Source: Candidatus Poribacteria bacterium (GTDB lineage Bacteria > Poribacteria > WGA-4E > WGA-3G). Taken from it: DNA of 6,644 bases. The notes beneath the pieces were generated by a model, which was given only the letters and a program-made list of their open reading frames with translations, was not told where the DNA came from and did no database searches. The translations under genes were made by a program, and so were the position numbers. Of this stretch, positions 6,572 through 6,644 are shown one piece after another (positions within the stretch are counted from its first letter, which is position 1; each line of letters starts with the position of its first letter). Location: positions 1 to 6,644 of the forward strand of contig VXZL01000482.1 in NCBI GenBank assembly GCA_009845505.1. Direction: 5' to 3'.

Positions 6572-6627
6572 GTGGCGTGGGTTTAGGCGGGTTTCTCCTT
6601 TTAAGGATTTTTGGGGGTTACTATGAA
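6572..6627. repeat. Repeat module, copy 2
   Basis: The 13-base block GTGGCGTGGGTTT (6572-6584) lies exactly 100 bases after its counterpart in copy 1. The 11-base block GTTACTATGAA (6617-6627) lies 99 bases after its counterpart, leaving 32 bases between the blocks here. The middle differs from copy 1 and contains a small TCCTT-TT-AAGGA dyad (6596-6607). A third copy may lie beyond the right edge. Confidence 0.55.
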
Positions 6628-6644
6628 AGTTGTGTGTCTGTGTT

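Larger units (their letters stand above)
6054..6644. other. Repeat-rich region without a convincing gene
   Basis: No open frame on either strand here has both a plausible start and protein-like composition. Bases 6054-6200 look featureless: pyrimidine-rich, with no strong hairpin or T-run. From about 6220 to the right edge the DNA is dense in inverted and direct short repeats, listed separately, with runs of T at 6302-6309 and 6508-6515. I read it as intergenic repeat or mobile-element remnant. Its right boundary is outside the window. Confidence 0.7.

Noticed and set aside
6402..6627. CRISPR array or replication origin
   Set aside because: The repeats are only 7-13 bases, there are two or three units per type, and there are no 25-40 base repeats with uniform spacers. 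No cas, repA or dnaA gene or DnaA-box cluster is present.
6624..6644. Start of a new gene at ATG 6624 reading off the right edge
   Set aside because: The ATG lies inside the repeated block GTTACTATGAA, which occurs elsewhere here without an open frame. Only seven codons are visible and the ribosome site is poor.

Overview
The window is bacterial. It holds five complete plus-strand protein genes followed by about 590 bases of repeat-rich non-coding DNA. Base composition is near balanced, and the starts of the three cluster genes carry good AGGAG-type Shine-Dalgarno sequences. Three features recall Candidatus Poribacteria, or related marine or sponge-associated lineages and Planctomycetes-like groups: a secreted CehA/McbA-type metallohydrolase, two adjacent phytanoyl-CoA-dioxygenase-family (PhyH) genes, and a repeat-rich intergenic region. 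That placement is an inference from gene content remembered for those groups; no marker gene here proves it.

Region 1 (85-2009) is a two-gene unit. It has a ribosome small-subunit-dependent GTPase (RsgA) with an unusual N-terminal extension of about 105 residues. A GNAT-fold acetyltransferase overlaps its stop codon by 4 bases (ATGA), so the two are probably translationally coupled.

Region 2 (2010-6053) is a catabolic-looking unit. A promoter-like sequence (TTGACA, 17 bases, TAGACT) that contains a small dyad precedes a 778-residue exported CehA/McbA-family metallohydrolase. Next comes a PhyH-family Fe(II)/2-oxoglutarate oxygenase 24 bases later, then a second, divergent PhyH-family protein after a 56-base gap that may hold its own promoter. 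A plausible reading is that the secreted enzyme cleaves an external substrate and the cytoplasmic oxygenases act on small organic products. No transporter or regulator lies in the window and the substrate cannot be read from the sequence.

Region 3 (6054-6644) has no convincing gene. It holds a 10-bp perfect hairpin with a UNCG-type loop, a nested inverted repeat, an 8-bp hairpin, three 9-base-period copies of TTCATAG, and two modules about 100 bases apart. Each module begins GTGGCGTGGGTTT and ends GTTACTATGAA; the latter is the exact reverse complement of the end of the TTCATAG cluster. This looks like dispersed non-coding repeat or mobile-element debris, possibly a non-autonomous element running off the right edge. 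It is the least explained part of the window.
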